Shown piece after piece: positions 1 to 12,610 of a stretch of 64,000 nt of DNA. This stretch comes from Tetranychus cinnabarinus (lineage: Eukaryota > Arthropoda > Arachnida > Trombidiformes > Tetranychidae): the NCBI GenBank assembly GCA_022266195.1, contig WHVY01000006.1, positions 4,712,001 through 4,776,000 on the forward strand, in the 5' to 3' direction. The translations under genes were made by a program, and so were the position numbers. Each line of letters begins with the position of its first letter. Position 1 is the stretch's first letter. Below the pieces are notes generated by a model. That model saw nothing but the letters and a program-made list of their open reading frames with translations. It made no database searches and had not been told where the DNA came from.

Positions 1-3000
1 GTGTGGTAAAATATTGAAAATTACATTGAGATTTACATTTAATTTGAATACATTTTTGTCGCTCAATCAAACCATCAACATTTAACTAATGGAAATTTAA
101 TTAAAAGAATTACTCAATTTCATGTTTAAATAAATTTACTTTCCAAATAATTAAGAGATTTCCAAGTAAATGTTTACAGTTGGTTGAATGTTAAACATAT
201 TTAAACAGATTACAAAGGTGAATGTTCGAGAGTCATAAACTTGTAACATCTTTGTATTCAGCTAACACCTTTCATAGTCCAATATGCCCTTCCTCTTGAG
301 ATTGTTCAATGGAAATTGAATATTTGGAAAACTTCATGGATTGAGGTTAACGAAATTGAAACAAATCTGAAACTCAAATTGTGACCATAAATGATAATCT
401 GAGCCAAAACATGAACATGAGTCTACAGCAGCTTTTTAAAGCGTAAACACTTTTTAGATCCTGACCTTTCAATTGTTTGATCTTCTGGATTTTTCATCGA
501 TAATTGCTGTACAACTAAAGTTTCTGGTTGACTTTGAAATCAATTCGTATTCCTCGAGTTTAATGGGAAAAACAATTAAAAACTGTAAATAACAAGTCAA
601 ATTGAAAGCTGAACCCAAAGGTGAATGTCTATGTTTTGATCAACAGGATTGGATCATTATGCTAATTGTGGTTGAAACTTACCTGAACTGAGACCAAAGA
701 CGGAGATTGAAGCCACGAGAGAATCAGCTTTATGTATCGATATTAGAGATAACCTTTTGTCTAGACCAGACCTTTTCCCATGAAGTAGGAAGCATTTCTT
801 GTAGGTGTTATTGTAAAACGAGAAAAAAATTGTGGATAAACAGGCGACAAGGAAAACATTGAATAATAATTCAATATCAAAGCTTTAATTTATTTTCGCC
901 AACATAAGTTTACATTTTAAAGCACTAAACAAGGTTTGTTTCAAAGTTATCGTTGATTCCAAATGGCAATAAATTGATAAATTGTTCATGACGGTTCATC
1001 ATAACCATTAAATTGAATTAATACCTTTGAAAGCTATAAAAATTCATAGATAACAAAAAAAGAGTAAAAAAACTAATTTCCAGTTTCCAAGAATCTATTA
1101 GTTGATCAAATTATTGTGTCATGAAAATTTCCACCTACAAATGATGGAACCAACTTGAACAATGAACAATCACAGATTTGTAACAATCGGTTACAGCAAA
1201 GCAAAGGTTTATCAAGAAAAATTGCAATCCTTGACTCGATATCAAACTTTGAATCAACTTTGAATAAATCAGTGAAACTGAACAAGCAAAGTCAAATTAT
1301 CACGATTTAACGATAAAATTGAAAAGAATCTTTTCCATTCAATCGTTCAGTTTCTCTGCTGTCCTCATCATTACCTTTTTTTATGTGCAACCAAAGCGTA
1401 TTATTTATTGCATTACGAAAAGACTGGAAATAATTCAATGTTCAACAATGAATATCGAAAAAAAGAGCCCTGAAATGAATGAAAATGGAATGAATGATAG
1501 GAGAAAATTGAAAGCATAAAACATCTTTATTCATCTTCTCATCACTTGGACTTTTGCACCATGAAAAATGTCAACTTTTGAAAGAAATTGGAAACTGAAT
1601 GTTGATCAAAAAAAATAGTTTTCGTCTTGATCTAGTCAATGGTTAGAGAATGATAGATTTGACCATTTCATTTCCAATCTTGAATAGTCATTCGAACCTG
1701 TTCAACATTTTCTGTGAAATAACTCTTGTCTTTGAGGCAATTTCAACCAAATTTAATCAATTCAATGATAAAGAAGCGCAATTTTCCAATCAAACAATTT
1801 ATTGATTGAAGATGGAAAATTGTCACTCCCAGTAATTTCATTGTGATAAAAGAGCGTGTTTACAGGGAGGAAATGAAAGGAAAGAAAAGAGTTGAAAAGA
1901 TGCTTTAAAGGTTAACCGTTTATATTGAAAGAGAACCCTGAACACTCATGAAAAGATAAACAAAGTTGAACCTAAATTTAGAACCAAACTTGACCCGTTT
2001 AACATAAAGATTCATAACTAATTAGGGATTCAATTCATGAAGGTTGTAAAATCTGTAAACAAGACCTTTTTATTGCTCTTTTCAAACCTTACAATTTACT
2101 GCACGATCAGTTCATCTTATTAATGAAAGTAAAATGTCAAAAAGTCTCAAAGTCTTTAGCCTTTCACTCAAAGACTTATAATGAAAAGAGTCTTTTAGAT
2201 TCAATTTAAAGACATCGTTTTCAGATCTTTTAATAATAATGTTCAACTTTGGTGATGAAAATCACCTTGAAAGAAATTAAATATTCAAAGATATGCATAA
2301 AGATATAAATCATCCAACAATAAACCAAGACATCATTAAACTAAAATACTTTGTATTATTAGGTTGTCCAAAACAAAATGAGATTTTCGGATGAAACGGG
2401 ATTTTCGTCTTGCTCGCAAGAGACTTTATGCTCAAGGACTTCAACTCCTCAAAACAATCATTGATTAAGCTGATTCTTAATACCAATAACTTTATAAAAA
2501 CTAGAATCTTTCAGCAATTAAACTTTACTCTGAAATCAACTTTAAACTCTCCCAACGCTCTAAGTAACCGTGTTGTATCAGTCGATCTCAGTCAGAGTCC
2601 AAAAGATCTGAATGTGCCTTATTTTATCAGCGAGTTTTACTGATGCTGTTAGCCCAAGTATTCAACTTGCACCAATAATTGTATGGTTTGGTCAAGTTTA
2701 AATTTGACCTTTTATGACCCTCAGAACATGGATCTGAAAATTGAAAGAACAGTTTGCTGGAGCAATGGTTGAGAAGCAGACAAAGACCACAAAAGTAGAC
2801 AATAAAACTTATTTTTAATGATTTCTTTTCATTCAGCTTTATCTCGGTGCAAACTGAACTCAAAGCTACTTCAAGTATCCTCATGTTAGGTTTGTAGTGC
2901 AAAACAATAACAAAATTTCTTTAACTCAACGAATGTATTCATAATATCTGATTCAAAAGTAGGAAAAAAAAGAAAACAAAGAAGAATGAAAATGAATAAC

Positions 3001-5356
3001 AAAAAGATTAAGTGATCAGCATTTCATGCTCAAGTTACTATGGAAAGAAGCAAAATTTTAAAGAATAGGAAAACTGATAACCCAATGTTGAACATTTGAT
3101 TTTTTGCTTCTTTTCCACTTAGCATTTCATCTTTAACTTTTTCACTTTTCAGAATGATTACGATTTTATCAAGAAAACGAAAATTCTGTACAAGTTTTCA
3201 TTTTTTTGCCAACAAAAAAAATGATAGCCATTATCATTATTCAAGTTTAACTTGAAATATCAACAAAGCTAAATGAGATTCATTATCGTTCATAATCTTC
3301 ACTTGAAATGAAATCAAATTGATCAGATTAGTTGAAGGAAGGAAATGAAGGAGAAGAAGAAGAAAAAACTAATAAACTTTTTAGATCAAAACTGGGAGGG
3401 AAGAGAATAATAATTTCAAGAATTTGCTCATTAAATCGAATTCTTCGTTTTCTCTTTTTATCATTTTTCACCTTCATGACATTAATTAACTTCATGGTAA
3501 TTACTTGGAATGGGGAGAGACTTTTCAATGTTTCTGATTGATATTAAATTCCAATGATAATGCTGGGAGTGAAAAATGTTTTACGATTAGAGATTCAAAT
3601 GAAGCAGAACTCATCATGGTTGGATTCATGAAACTGAACCTGGTTTGGTTGATGGAAAAAATGATGGACAAAAAAATTTCAACATGAAAAAGAACAAGAA
3701 AAGAAATGAAAATGGAAAAATCCATTTTTCTTGAACACTATTAACTGATAAAATTGAATTTTATCCTTCATGATTTTGTCACCTGAACCCATGTGTTGAC
3801 CCATGTAATGGATTCAATGTGACTTGAAAATCAACAGATAAGCTGAAATGGATGAAAATGAACTTTTCTCGTTAAAACCAGATAACAAGTTTTTTTCCAA
3901 CTTGTTCAATATTTCATTCGAGATTTATTCAACTTCGAATAACAATTGAAAATAATCGTCGAAGGTAAACATTGGTTGAGTAACGAAAAGAAAAGATGTT
4001 TAAATGCATTTTTTTCCATCAACATTTTTCTTCGTTCCAATTGTTTTCTTCTTTCATAAAATTACCTTTTCATATCGTACTGTGAAAACTTTTTTCCGAA
4101 CTTTTTTCACCCAAACTTGAATTATCAGCAAGAATAAAATGATAACAGAAAGAGGTAAAACAATTCTCATTGGTAAACTTGATTAATGTCCAATGATAAC
4201 AGTTTCAGTCTTTGCCTGGAGTCAATATCTTGCATCTTTCAGTTTATTTCAATTTCATTTTCGCGGATCTTCATCCTCATGGCCTTTGGAAGATTGTTCA
4301 ACAAGGAAAATATTTATGTAAACTTGTTAGGCTGTGCGTTGGTAAATATCAAAACATGAAAACAAAACTTTTAAACGAATTTACGAAAACAAAAAATGCA
4401 ATTTCGCAATTTTGGATTATTTTTTCATTTTTCAGTTTTATATTTCATCTGAAAAATTAAAACGAAAGAATATGATGACAAAGCTTTAATATCGTGCAAA
4501 AATTATTCATTCGTGGGATTAATGTTAGAATAAATAATTCAAGGGCGAACGAACTTTCTCCTGTTACTCTTGATCCTCAAATCTTGCCCATTGAAAAGCT
4601 TCGACGAGAGATTTGATTTGTACAACTTTATTGACCGTAATGGATTTTAAACGTATCAGTAGCAAGGAATTTTTTGATTCAGGTAGATTTTCATTAAGAA
4701 ATTAATCAAAAGTTCAATATTGAGTTCCAGTCAATTTCATTTTCATCGTTAAAATTCATAATATTACATTTATTGCATGTAATACACTTCTAATTTCGAC
4801 CTGCAGAGATCGGATAACACACAGATAGCATTTGCGTTTATTTTAGGCGGTCACACGCAAATTGAAACAAATTTCAGATGGAGCGTGAAAATCAGGTTCA
4901 AGAGATTTTTTTATTTTCTACATTAAGAAGGAAAAAATAAAACAGATGAAGTTTTAATAAACGATATTAGTAATAGTAGTAAGAAAGAGTACGTTTTAAG
5001 CCAAAATGAAAATACTGGGACAAAACAAATTGTCACCTCTGGAACAAAAATTGATCAATTTTTTTACGCGTGTTAAAATTTCTCACGCTTAGCTAAACTA
5101 AAAATTAACATTTTTTTCATTGAATAAAAGAAACAAAATGGATCAAAATTAAATGGAATTTATTGATTGGTATTAATTTTTTAGTCTAAGACTAAGAATT
5201 GACTATTTTTGTGAAATAGCGGCAAATGAAGGCATCTAAGACAGTAGAATTGACAGACAGAAGATTGAAGACAGAATTTTAGAGTAACTTGAGTTATAAT
5301 AATAGGAAGATTTTCAATGGTCCTCGAAATGCCGCGTACAATCATTTATCAAAATA
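1..5356. other. AT-rich stretch with no supportable gene
   Basis: I see no convincing coding region here. The open frames are short, uncomplex and not bounded by splice signals that join into anything. One good minus-strand splice donor (TTCAG then GTAAGTTTC, near 683) follows an open stretch, so a minus-strand exon of a gene running off the left edge is possible but not supported. There are many A/T runs and scattered simple-sequence tracts. Confidence 0.5.
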
Positions 5357-5910
5357 TACAGGGCATTTCAGCTAATTTTCCTGTTGTAAAACGGTTATTA
5401 CTCTGCACAAGAGTGACTTTTAGGCTAGATATTTTGTTGTTCAGGCTAGATACTCAATTGTCATATTTCAAAGCCAAGGTCATTCAAGGTCATTGCGTTA
5501 TTCGACCTCAAACTGATATTTGAAAGTCATTCTCTGAGAGTGCGAAAATTTTCAGATTGGTTAATGCTTGTTGCATATTCATAACTTATGCTGGTCAAAA
5601 GATATGATTGTTTACACATTGTTATGTTGATCAATCGGTTCTCAAGAAAAGTTCATTTATCTTTGCAACGGCGTAAGCAACCAACTTGTGGCAAACCTCA
5701 ACCAATCTGAAAATTTTTGTACTCTCAGAAAATGACCTTCAAATATCAGTTAGGGGTCAAATAACGCAATGAACTTGAATGACCTTGACCTTGAAATATG
5801 ACAATTGAGTATCGCTGAAATTTCTATAAACAAAATATCTAGCCTCGAAGTCACTCTAGTGCAGAGTAATAGCCGTTTTACAACAGGAAAATTAGCTGAA
5901 ATGCCCTGTA
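5357..5910. repeat. Foldback element 1 (long inverted repeat)
   Basis: Left arm about 5357-5562 is the reverse complement, with mismatches and small gaps, of right arm about 5700-5910; a loop of about 137 bases separates them. The outer edge reads TACAGGGCATTTCAG on the left and is mirrored as CTGAAATGCCCTGTA on the right. No coding capacity for a transposase is visible, so it looks like a non-autonomous foldback or long-TIR element. The right edge lies against a truncated BTB reading frame. Its inner arms and loop resemble those of a second palindrome at 6366-6910, so both belong to one family. Confidence 0.85.
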
Positions 5911-6182
5911 GTTATATAGTTGTCGATATTAACAAAGGCAGCAAGGGTGCACAAATTTGCTACACAATCCATCCTGATTTGAACATGTTCCAACCAAGCA
6001 AGAAATATTTCGTAAGCCTGTTGATCAAAATCCAGTTTAACTTTCGTTTTCTGCAATGGACCATGGCTTAACAATTTTTCAAAATAAGGTATTTTAAGAA
6101 TTAGTTTTTTACTAATGTGATGCTTTATTGAGCGATTCACAATTGTAATTTGTTCAAGTATTTCAGTTTGTGATGAAGACAT
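5892..6182 (-). pseudogene. BTB/POZ-domain gene fragment
   Basis: This is a 96-codon frame starting at an ATG at 6182 on the minus strand. It reads like the core of a BTB/POZ domain: a histidine-lysine segment, then LILKIPYFEKLLSHG (the classic L..S.YF..ML helix), a VKLDFDQQAYEIFLAWLEH segment matching the A3/A4 part of the fold, and a following helix. BTB proteins of this kind usually continue into BACK and Kelch or zinc-finger regions. Here the last residues (from about 5910 down) are encoded by the outer end of foldback element 1, and the frame stops there. This suggests an insertion-truncated copy or a retrogene fragment. A functional first exon spliced to something beyond cannot be excluded. 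Family assignment is from pattern only. Confidence 0.55.
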
Positions 6183-6365
6183 AATGTTGGTTGTTGGAAT
6201 TGGAGCGGATGCCTCAACTTAAAGGAGTTGTTTCTGCCGCGCAAGCTTTCTCTTTCTGTTGCCCAACTGCCGTTTGGTTGGTTTGATAGGATAGGATCAT
6301 GAAGGTTGTTAAAATGTCTAGGATGATCAAGCTTTTCAATTTAGTTTGTTTTAGACTCAATATAA

Positions 6366-6910
6366 CTGGGCAATTTTTTTCATTTTACACCTTCTTGCAG
6401 GCATAACTCACGAACGGTTAGTGCTACAGACCTTGAACATGAACCATGAGCTCAATCAAATTGAACACCATAAGTTCGAACGCTCAAGGTTATTAAAGGT
6501 CAATTCTTTTTGACCTCTAATTGACATTGAAAGATTATTTTTTGAAACCGCAAAATTTTTCTGACCCGATAATGTTAGTCACATATTCATAGAGTATACT
6601 CGCTTGAGGATATGAGTGATTACATACCATTCAGTTAATCAATCGTAATTATGAAAAATTCATTTATCTTATCAATGGTAAGAATATGAAAACGTGACGA
6701 ACAATATCGGGTCAGCAAAAATTTTGCGGTTTCGAAAAATGACCTTTCAATGTCAATTAGAGGTCAAATGCAGAATTGACCTTGAATAACCTTGAGCGTT
6801 CGAACTTATGGTTGTTTGATTGGCTGAGCTTATGGTTCAAGTCTGAGGTCCGTGGCACTAACCGTTCGTTAGTTATGCCTGCAAAAGCCCGAAATGAAAA
6901 AAACACCCGG
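6366..6910. repeat. Foldback element 2 (long inverted repeat)
   Basis: Left arm about 6366-6571 pairs with right arm about 6706-6910, with a loop of about 135 bases. The ends are CTGGGCAATTTTTTTCATTT on the left and, mirrored, AAATGAAAAAAACACCCGG on the right. Inside, both arms carry a segment with GACCTCTAATTGACATTGAAAG or its complement, which is clearly related to the same part of foldback element 1. The loop also matches (CATATTCATA, GTTAATCAATCG and TTCATTTATCTT are shared with small changes). The outer thirds of the two elements differ. No gene is visible inside. Confidence 0.85.
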
Positions 6911-9254
6911 TATTCTTTATTTACGCAGTGATCTTGTTATCTTTGTTAATGAGTTAAATCAAAAATTTGCTGCGATCTCATCGAGAGCCTAATTAGACCC
7001 TAACACAAAATTTTCAACCATTTTAGCACGAATGGATTGGTTGAAGCTGACTGCAAAAAGTTACTACGCGCGTGTTTCAAACTACTTGGGTTAATGATCA
7101 ATATTTTGTGCATTAATTTTCCAATGCTTACCACATTTATTTTCAACATTTTTGACCCTCCAATCTTCTTTCGCAGAAAATCCCATGCCCCTAAGCTCTG
7201 CTACTTCTCGAGAAATTAACTATTGAACTTTTTCCAGCATCATTTTCAATCACTATTTATAAGTCTTTCTAGCTCAGACCAATTAATATCAATTATTATA
7301 TTAGAATATTTAGAAGGTGAAATTAAATAGAATAAATTGTTTAAAGTTTATTTTCTCATGGAACTATGAAAAAGAATTCAAATGAAAAATATTTACCAAA
7401 TAATGGATTATAATTGATAACCTTTACCTTTCCAAGTAAAACGCATAAAGTCTTGAATCTTGTTTCACTCCAAGTTTCCATAAAGTAACTCATCATTATC
7501 AAGGGAATGAACAAGTTTTTAATGTGATGTTGATTCCAATGGCAATTTAAATAACAGTAAATGTTGAGCCAGTTGAACCATTTTATTTGCGGTAAAATTT
7601 CTCCCCCTTTCATGTTATAAATTACGTGGTTAAGAGAAGGGATAACAGAAGAACGAGTGAAAAAAGCTTTCAAATTAAATTCCCTGTAGTACAAAATGAA
7701 TAGTTAAATTTACCATGAAACTTTAGTTAACAATTTTTCCATTTAAATTATCAAGTTTCAGTGTTTACCAAAAGACAAGCCAATGAACAATACAAAGTGC
7801 AAGAGAAACAAAAAAAAATCTTTTCATGCTTCATCGACTTGAATCAATGAATAAAAGTCTATAAATAGTTGATCACATTTAAATATCAATATTTGTCATT
7901 TGATTCCTTATCAATCCCGACCCATTCAATGAGCAATTCAATTTCAACCTTTTCAGTTTTCCTCGAGAAAATGTTTTTCCATTCAATTGCAAAGTTAACA
8001 GTCAATTGTAATACATTGTTTCCATTCAAATAAACACTATTCATTATCCATTGAAACCTCTGCACTTCTAAGTCAACCCATTCCAGTCAACCTTAGCAAA
8101 CATAAGCTGTAAGCAGGTCGCACCAGTTCAACACTTGCGATCAATTGTTTGACCAATATTTTGTGCCAAGCTTGTTCACTCCATTCCCTTTGATTTGTCC
8201 TTTGCCTTTAAAATACTGAAACAAGGACAAAAATTCAGTGAAGAATGATCTAATTTTGTTGTTTGGAAAAGCGTAATAAGCCATTTTCATTGCATTTTCA
8301 GCATCAATTGTCTTGGATAACTTTATGTCTGGATTTGTTTACCTGAATGATATTGTCTTTCGTAGCTTTTAGTCATCAATTCAAGAGCAATGCACACCAT
8401 TGAAATCAGAATCAAATTTTGTACCTTTTCATGATTTTCAAAAAAATCTAATTTCGAGGAAAGACCTTTATCCTTGCAAAAAGGTTTGTCAACTCGATTA
8501 CTTTACTTTGCATTGTTTGTGCTTGAAAATTGATCTCACATCAAGTCTGTCAAACATAAGGGTTGCTTCAATTTTTCGGTCAAATATTTTCTTTGCTTCT
8601 CTCTTCAGACTCAAAGACTTGAGAAAATACAGGAATTCAGTGTATCAGGAATATTCAATATTGGATTTCATTTGTTGAAAGTCAAATTACAAGTCAGTTT
8701 CAATTGAAAAGCTGATCAAGTGTGATATTGATCTCCATGTGAATTTAGTCAAGATTGAACATTAACATTCTTTATTATTAAAAGGCGAAAAGACAATTGA
8801 CCGAAATTCCAGTTTCATTTGAAATATGAAATGTTCATCTTGAAATTGCTTCCGATTATTGAGAAATAGTTCTTCTCATTTGTTTTCATTACATTTATAC
8901 CAACATTATTGATTGGAAAGAATTGAGTTTCAGGTTGAAATTGATGATAAAAAAAAGTTTCAATGTTCATAACCATGAAATTGGTGGAAAAATAAAATGT
9001 TTTTCTTCAAATTTGATTTCTTTCCAATCAAAGGTAAACCAAAGTTGAGCTTATTAAAAAAGATCAAAGTCAAAACCAGAAAACCCATTTTTAGTAACTT
9101 TTCCCACTTCAATTCACTGTGTGATGCAACAAAAAATATGCTTGTTAATATTGTCGACTGAAAGAGGATTTAAAATTCATAATTTTATTTGTTTTTTCAA
9201 TCAAAGTTGGAAAGTGATATTGATGAGTGACAAGTGTTATTTCAATATCAATGC
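6911..9254. other. No supportable gene
   Basis: This stretch holds A/T-rich sequence with isolated open frames. The longest, 7356-7694 on the minus strand (112 codons), has no recognisable domain, but it is interrupted at 7428 by a fair splice donor (GGAAAG then GTAAAGG), so part of it could be a minus-strand exon. I do not call it. Confidence 0.4.
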
Positions 9255-9310
9255 TTTGGTCAATGATTTGGTCAATGATTTGGTCAATGATTTGGTCAAT
9301 GATTTGGTCA
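9255..9310. repeat. 12-bp tandem repeat, about 4.7 copies
   Basis: The unit TTTGGTCAATGA is repeated four times exactly, with a fifth copy of eight bases. Because 12 is a multiple of three, the array is open on both strands (VNDL repeats on plus, IIDQ repeats on minus). That explains the open frames over it without any gene being present. Confidence 0.95.
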
Positions 9311-9915
9311 GTAAAAGATGATATGGAAGAAAGAAAATGTTGGTTGAACACATTTTACAAAATGATACAGAGTTTCATTTTCTTGTAAATTTCCTCTTAT
9401 TCCTGAACATTACTCAACATTGATTTACTGTTGAACACTTTTCGATATTTCATCATTAAATTTAACGCCAAAAAAAAATGATACAGCTTTTCTGAATAAT
9501 GTATGAAAGTCGGAAATTCCGGATTTCTACAGAACATTTTCCATCAAATTTCACATCAAGTAACTTTTCAAGAAAAGGATAAATTCTGACAGTTGTTTTG
9601 CTATCACATGCATTGGCCAAAGTTGTAAATCATTTCTTTTGTTATTCAGTTCAATAAGGAATGAAAAAAATTGAGAACTTTTTTGTATCGACTTACAGAA
9701 CTTTCGAGTTTGTCTTTTGAAAAATAAATGAAAAAAGTTTAGTCGAAGTCAATTTACTAACATTTCTTCGACTTCTATTTAGACTTAAGTTTAGCTCTTT
9801 GACTTTAAGATTCAATTAAACTTTACCTTTTCATTGAAAAATTGACCTTTTCGAATTTTTTGCAATTTTTTCGGAAACAAATTTCTCTCGACTCATTTTC
9901 AACTTTGCTATTTAC

Positions 9916-10030
9916 CATCATCATCACCACTTGATAATGAATCACTTGGCAACTCTTTATTTCCCTGAACAATGTTTCCACTTTGATGTTCTGATTGTGA
10001 AACGGAAGTGAAGCTTGGATGAAGCTCTTC
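9916..10030 (-). CDS. Possible exon of a minus-strand gene
   Basis: This is a candidate internal exon of 115 bases (38 codons plus one base). It runs from an acceptor at AATGGAAAAG|GAAGAG to a donor GATGATG|GTAAAT. The encoded peptide is acidic and serine-rich (ends in SSGDDD), with no known domain. It joins in frame (phase 0) to the candidate upstream exon at 10184-10252. The acceptor is weak and the segment short, so this may be chance. If real, transcription heads toward the left edge of the window. Confidence 0.3.
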
Positions 10031-10183
10031 CTTTTCCATTGAAGATAAAAAGATGAAACAATAATTCATAGATTGTACGGTAATGAACCGGAAGAAACTC
10101 ATTTAATACCAAACAAAATCATTTAAAGTTATCAATGAATCAAGGTTTATCATGCCATTCAATGGAATGAGCTCATTTCTTAC

Positions 10184-10252
10184 CACTAAGTGGGCAAATG
10201 AGACGCCAAGTGAATCCATCAAAGGTTCACCCATTTTCATCTCGAGCAACAT
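10184..10252 (-). CDS. Possible first coding exon of a minus-strand gene
   Basis: It opens with ATG at 10252 (an in-frame TGA lies directly upstream) and gives 23 codons (ending SLGVSFAHLV) up to a strong donor, TTAGTG|GTAAGAAATG. The frame is phase 0 and continues openly into 9916-10030 after an intron of 153 bases. Its start lies only 55 bases from the acceptor side of the plus-strand EGF exon, so any 5' leader would be antisense to that exon. No function is recognised. Confidence 0.3.
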
Positions 10253-10307
10253 TCAAACGACTCATCAACTTGGACTATTAAATGACTTTGTCTTTTCCCT
10301 TCTCTAG

Positions 10308-10436
10308 ATGAATGCAGTCTCAGGCCGTGTGGACCAGAGGCAGGCTGTTTAAACACAAACCAGGGCCATCAATGCATTTGTACCCACGACTTGCGTCCCG
10401 AAGACCCTATCTTAGGATGTGACCGAGGCAAACAAG
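10308..10436 (+). CDS. EGF-like domain exon (orphan exon)
   Basis: This 129-base exon lies between a polypyrimidine acceptor (CCCTTCTCTAG) and a good donor (CAAG|GTGAGT). It is symmetrical, phase 1 to phase 1, as is typical of shuffled extracellular modules. Translated in the frame starting with its third base it encodes one complete EGF-like domain, with six cysteines spaced C-4-C-5-C-8-C-1-C-12-C. It includes RPCGPEAGC and ends with an EDPILGC-like turn seen in arthropod EGF repeats. The product must be secreted or the ectodomain of a membrane protein. The next plus-strand exon I can support is the receptor kinase exon at 33315, which begins in the compatible phase. The two could belong to one gene across a 22.9-kb intron, but this is unproven and EGF modules are not typical of Trk receptors. 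Confidence 0.8.
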
Positions 10437-12537
10437 GTGAGTCGAGTTGCATTTAAGAGACAATTGAAATCGTTTATTTAATGAGACAATCTGTAAATTG
10501 TTTGAGAATTGTTTTTGACTCGCAAATTGTGAATGTCTTTTGAAAGTATTCAGTGAAAAATTGTGAGAAACCAATTCTGTTCTTGGGCTCAATCTAAGCA
10601 TGGTTAAGCTTCTTAAGCGCTTTTGGTTGGTGGATTAAACAAGTGAAAAAAGTGTCGATATTGATTTTGGTTGAGTGAATCTTTAAGGAATCGAAAGATA
10701 AATCTAGGGAAACTTGGAATGAAATAAATGGCTTTAATCGCCTGAATAATCATTGTTGCCATCTAATCATTTGATTATTTTGCATGAGAAAAAATCATTT
10801 ACAACTAATCACTTTTTCCAATCAACAGTTGAATGTGCAATTTTGATTGTTGCACAGATTAAATGGAGTTAAATGATTAATCTTTATATCAACAGATTTG
10901 TTCATTTGCCTACTCGGCAATTCTCAACTAATCTAATAGCTAAACCATAGTAACAGTCGAGATTAAGGATAAAACGGAATCAACTTATGAAAGGATCAAG
11001 TTGATTAAATTGTTAGTTAATAAAGAATGAAAAGTTAATCCAATAGTCAATCTAATCAACCCTGAATAATGATGAATATTGAACATGAAAAATTATCGAC
11101 TTGAGCTTTTCCATAACAAGGATTGAAGCACAAAAAAAGTTGAATTTGATTAATGAAGCAAAAAACAAGTTAATTACTTTGAGTGAAATTTTTTCAAACA
11201 TTGACTCGACATAAAACAAGATGAATGGATAAAGTTCAATCTATCGATTCAATTGTATCAAAGTAAAAGTTACTAAAAATTTGTCTTCTTTTCGTTACTC
11301 AATCGACTCTGATTCATTGAAACCAACAATGGAAGCAAACTAAATGTTAACAAAGATGCTTTAGATTTTGAAACTTCTGAATGCTGAATAGAGAAATTCA
11401 AGGAAACTGGATTCTTCGTATTGACTGATAAACAGTAAAAAAGGCTAATTTTGCTGACTTTACGTGAAGTTCAACTTATGGAACCAACTTGGGACTTTTA
11501 TCCAAGAAATTGTTTTTCAGATCAAAATTATTTCTCTCAATTGTTGATTTTCAGATTTCATTCACTTCAATAGTAAAGTTTCAAAGTTGAATCTTTTTCT
11601 TTCTGTAGTTGCTTTGGACTCAACTTTGATGTATTACTAATGCAAGTGTCAATGGAGTGAACTTTTTTTGTTTATTCAGTGTGAGTTTGATAAATCTTTG
11701 TAATAATATTTGTTGTCAAAATTGAAATTTAATTTCATCCAGGAAGCAATAGTAAATATCATTTGTAACAAGTTCATGATTGATGCTAATTCAAGTTGAA
11801 TTGTTTTTTAATGAGATGAAGGTTGATGAAATATTGGCCTAATTGTGTGACTGTCAAAATGAATATTCAATGTTATAATGGAAGATTGAATTGCAATGGT
11901 TTTGTATCAATTTGTTTTGATTTAAACAATTATAGTTAATCAGTCAAATGCTAATTGACTTTTTGAAACGTTTCAAAATTTATTCTTATGAAAGCAATTC
12001 GTAGACTGTCTAGACATTAATAGAAATGTAACATGCCAATAAACTCAGTCAACTCGACAAGGTTAATGATGTCGCCTTAAGTCAACTTTTAATTGGTAAA
12101 ATATGTAATAGTAAGGCATGAATTGTAATTATAAATAAACCGAGACAAACACTAATCAAAAAAAGATCTCAAGCCTTGGCAAAAACTATCAAAGTCTCGG
12201 AATAAGCAGAGTCAAAATCCGATTTGCCTCAATCGTTGAAATAGAGGTGCACTTTTCGGGAATATTTTGTGCAAAAATAAGCCAGTTTAAATGAAAAATT
12301 GTCCAGTTATAAGTGGACAAGAGCTTCGAATTTAATTTTGCCTTTCGTCAGTGAAAATGTGTTGCAAAGTTTGCAATGCAAACTTTGAAAAGCATGAAAA
12401 ACAAGTTTCAAGAAAATGGAAAATTTAAAATGAGCGCTAATTTTCAAGTTGCCTGCTTAATCCAAATCCAGTTTCGCGGTGATCGGAAGGTTCACAAACA
12501 GCCGCCATAAACTGACCTTCGTGATGCAAAAGTTAAC
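10437..12537. other. No gene seen; probable intron or intergenic DNA
   Basis: This is AT-rich sequence with no long open frame and no exon-like block. A slightly more G/C-rich segment around 12.14-12.54 kb leads into the tRNA gene. Confidence 0.4.
12528..12531 (-). terminator. Pol III terminator of the tRNA gene
   Basis: AAAA on the plus strand gives TTTT on the minus strand, seven bases after the tRNA discriminator base. It is a minimal Pol III stop signal. Confidence 0.6.
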
Positions 12538-12610
12538 TGTCCTCGCCAGGTCTCGAACCTGGGACCTTCTGCGTGTTAAGCAGATGTGATAACCACTACA
12601 CTACGAGGAC
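12538..12610 (-). tRNA. tRNA-Val (anticodon AAC)
   Basis: On the minus strand the 7-bp acceptor stem GTCCTCG pairs with CGAGGAC. The D arm contains TAGTGTAGTGG (A box). The anticodon stem is TCTGC/GCAGA with loop TTAACAC, giving anticodon AAC, which reads the valine codon GUU. The T arm is CCAGG/CCTGG around GTTCGAGAC (B box GGTTCGAGACC). The discriminator is A, and CCA is not encoded, as expected in eukaryotes. There is no intron. All stems pair without mismatch, so the gene looks functional. Confidence 0.95.

Noticed and set aside
680..890. Minus-strand open stretch ending at a strong donor near 683, with a helix-like peptide
   Set aside because: There is no clear start codon or acceptor and no recognisable domain. 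The donor alone is not enough to call an exon.
7356..7694. 112-codon minus-strand frame
   Set aside because: Composition is like random AT-rich sequence, there is no domain, and no joins to neighbouring candidates could be made.
9121..9351. Repeat peptides VNDL and IIDQ on opposite strands
   Set aside because: They are produced entirely by the 12-base tandem repeat.
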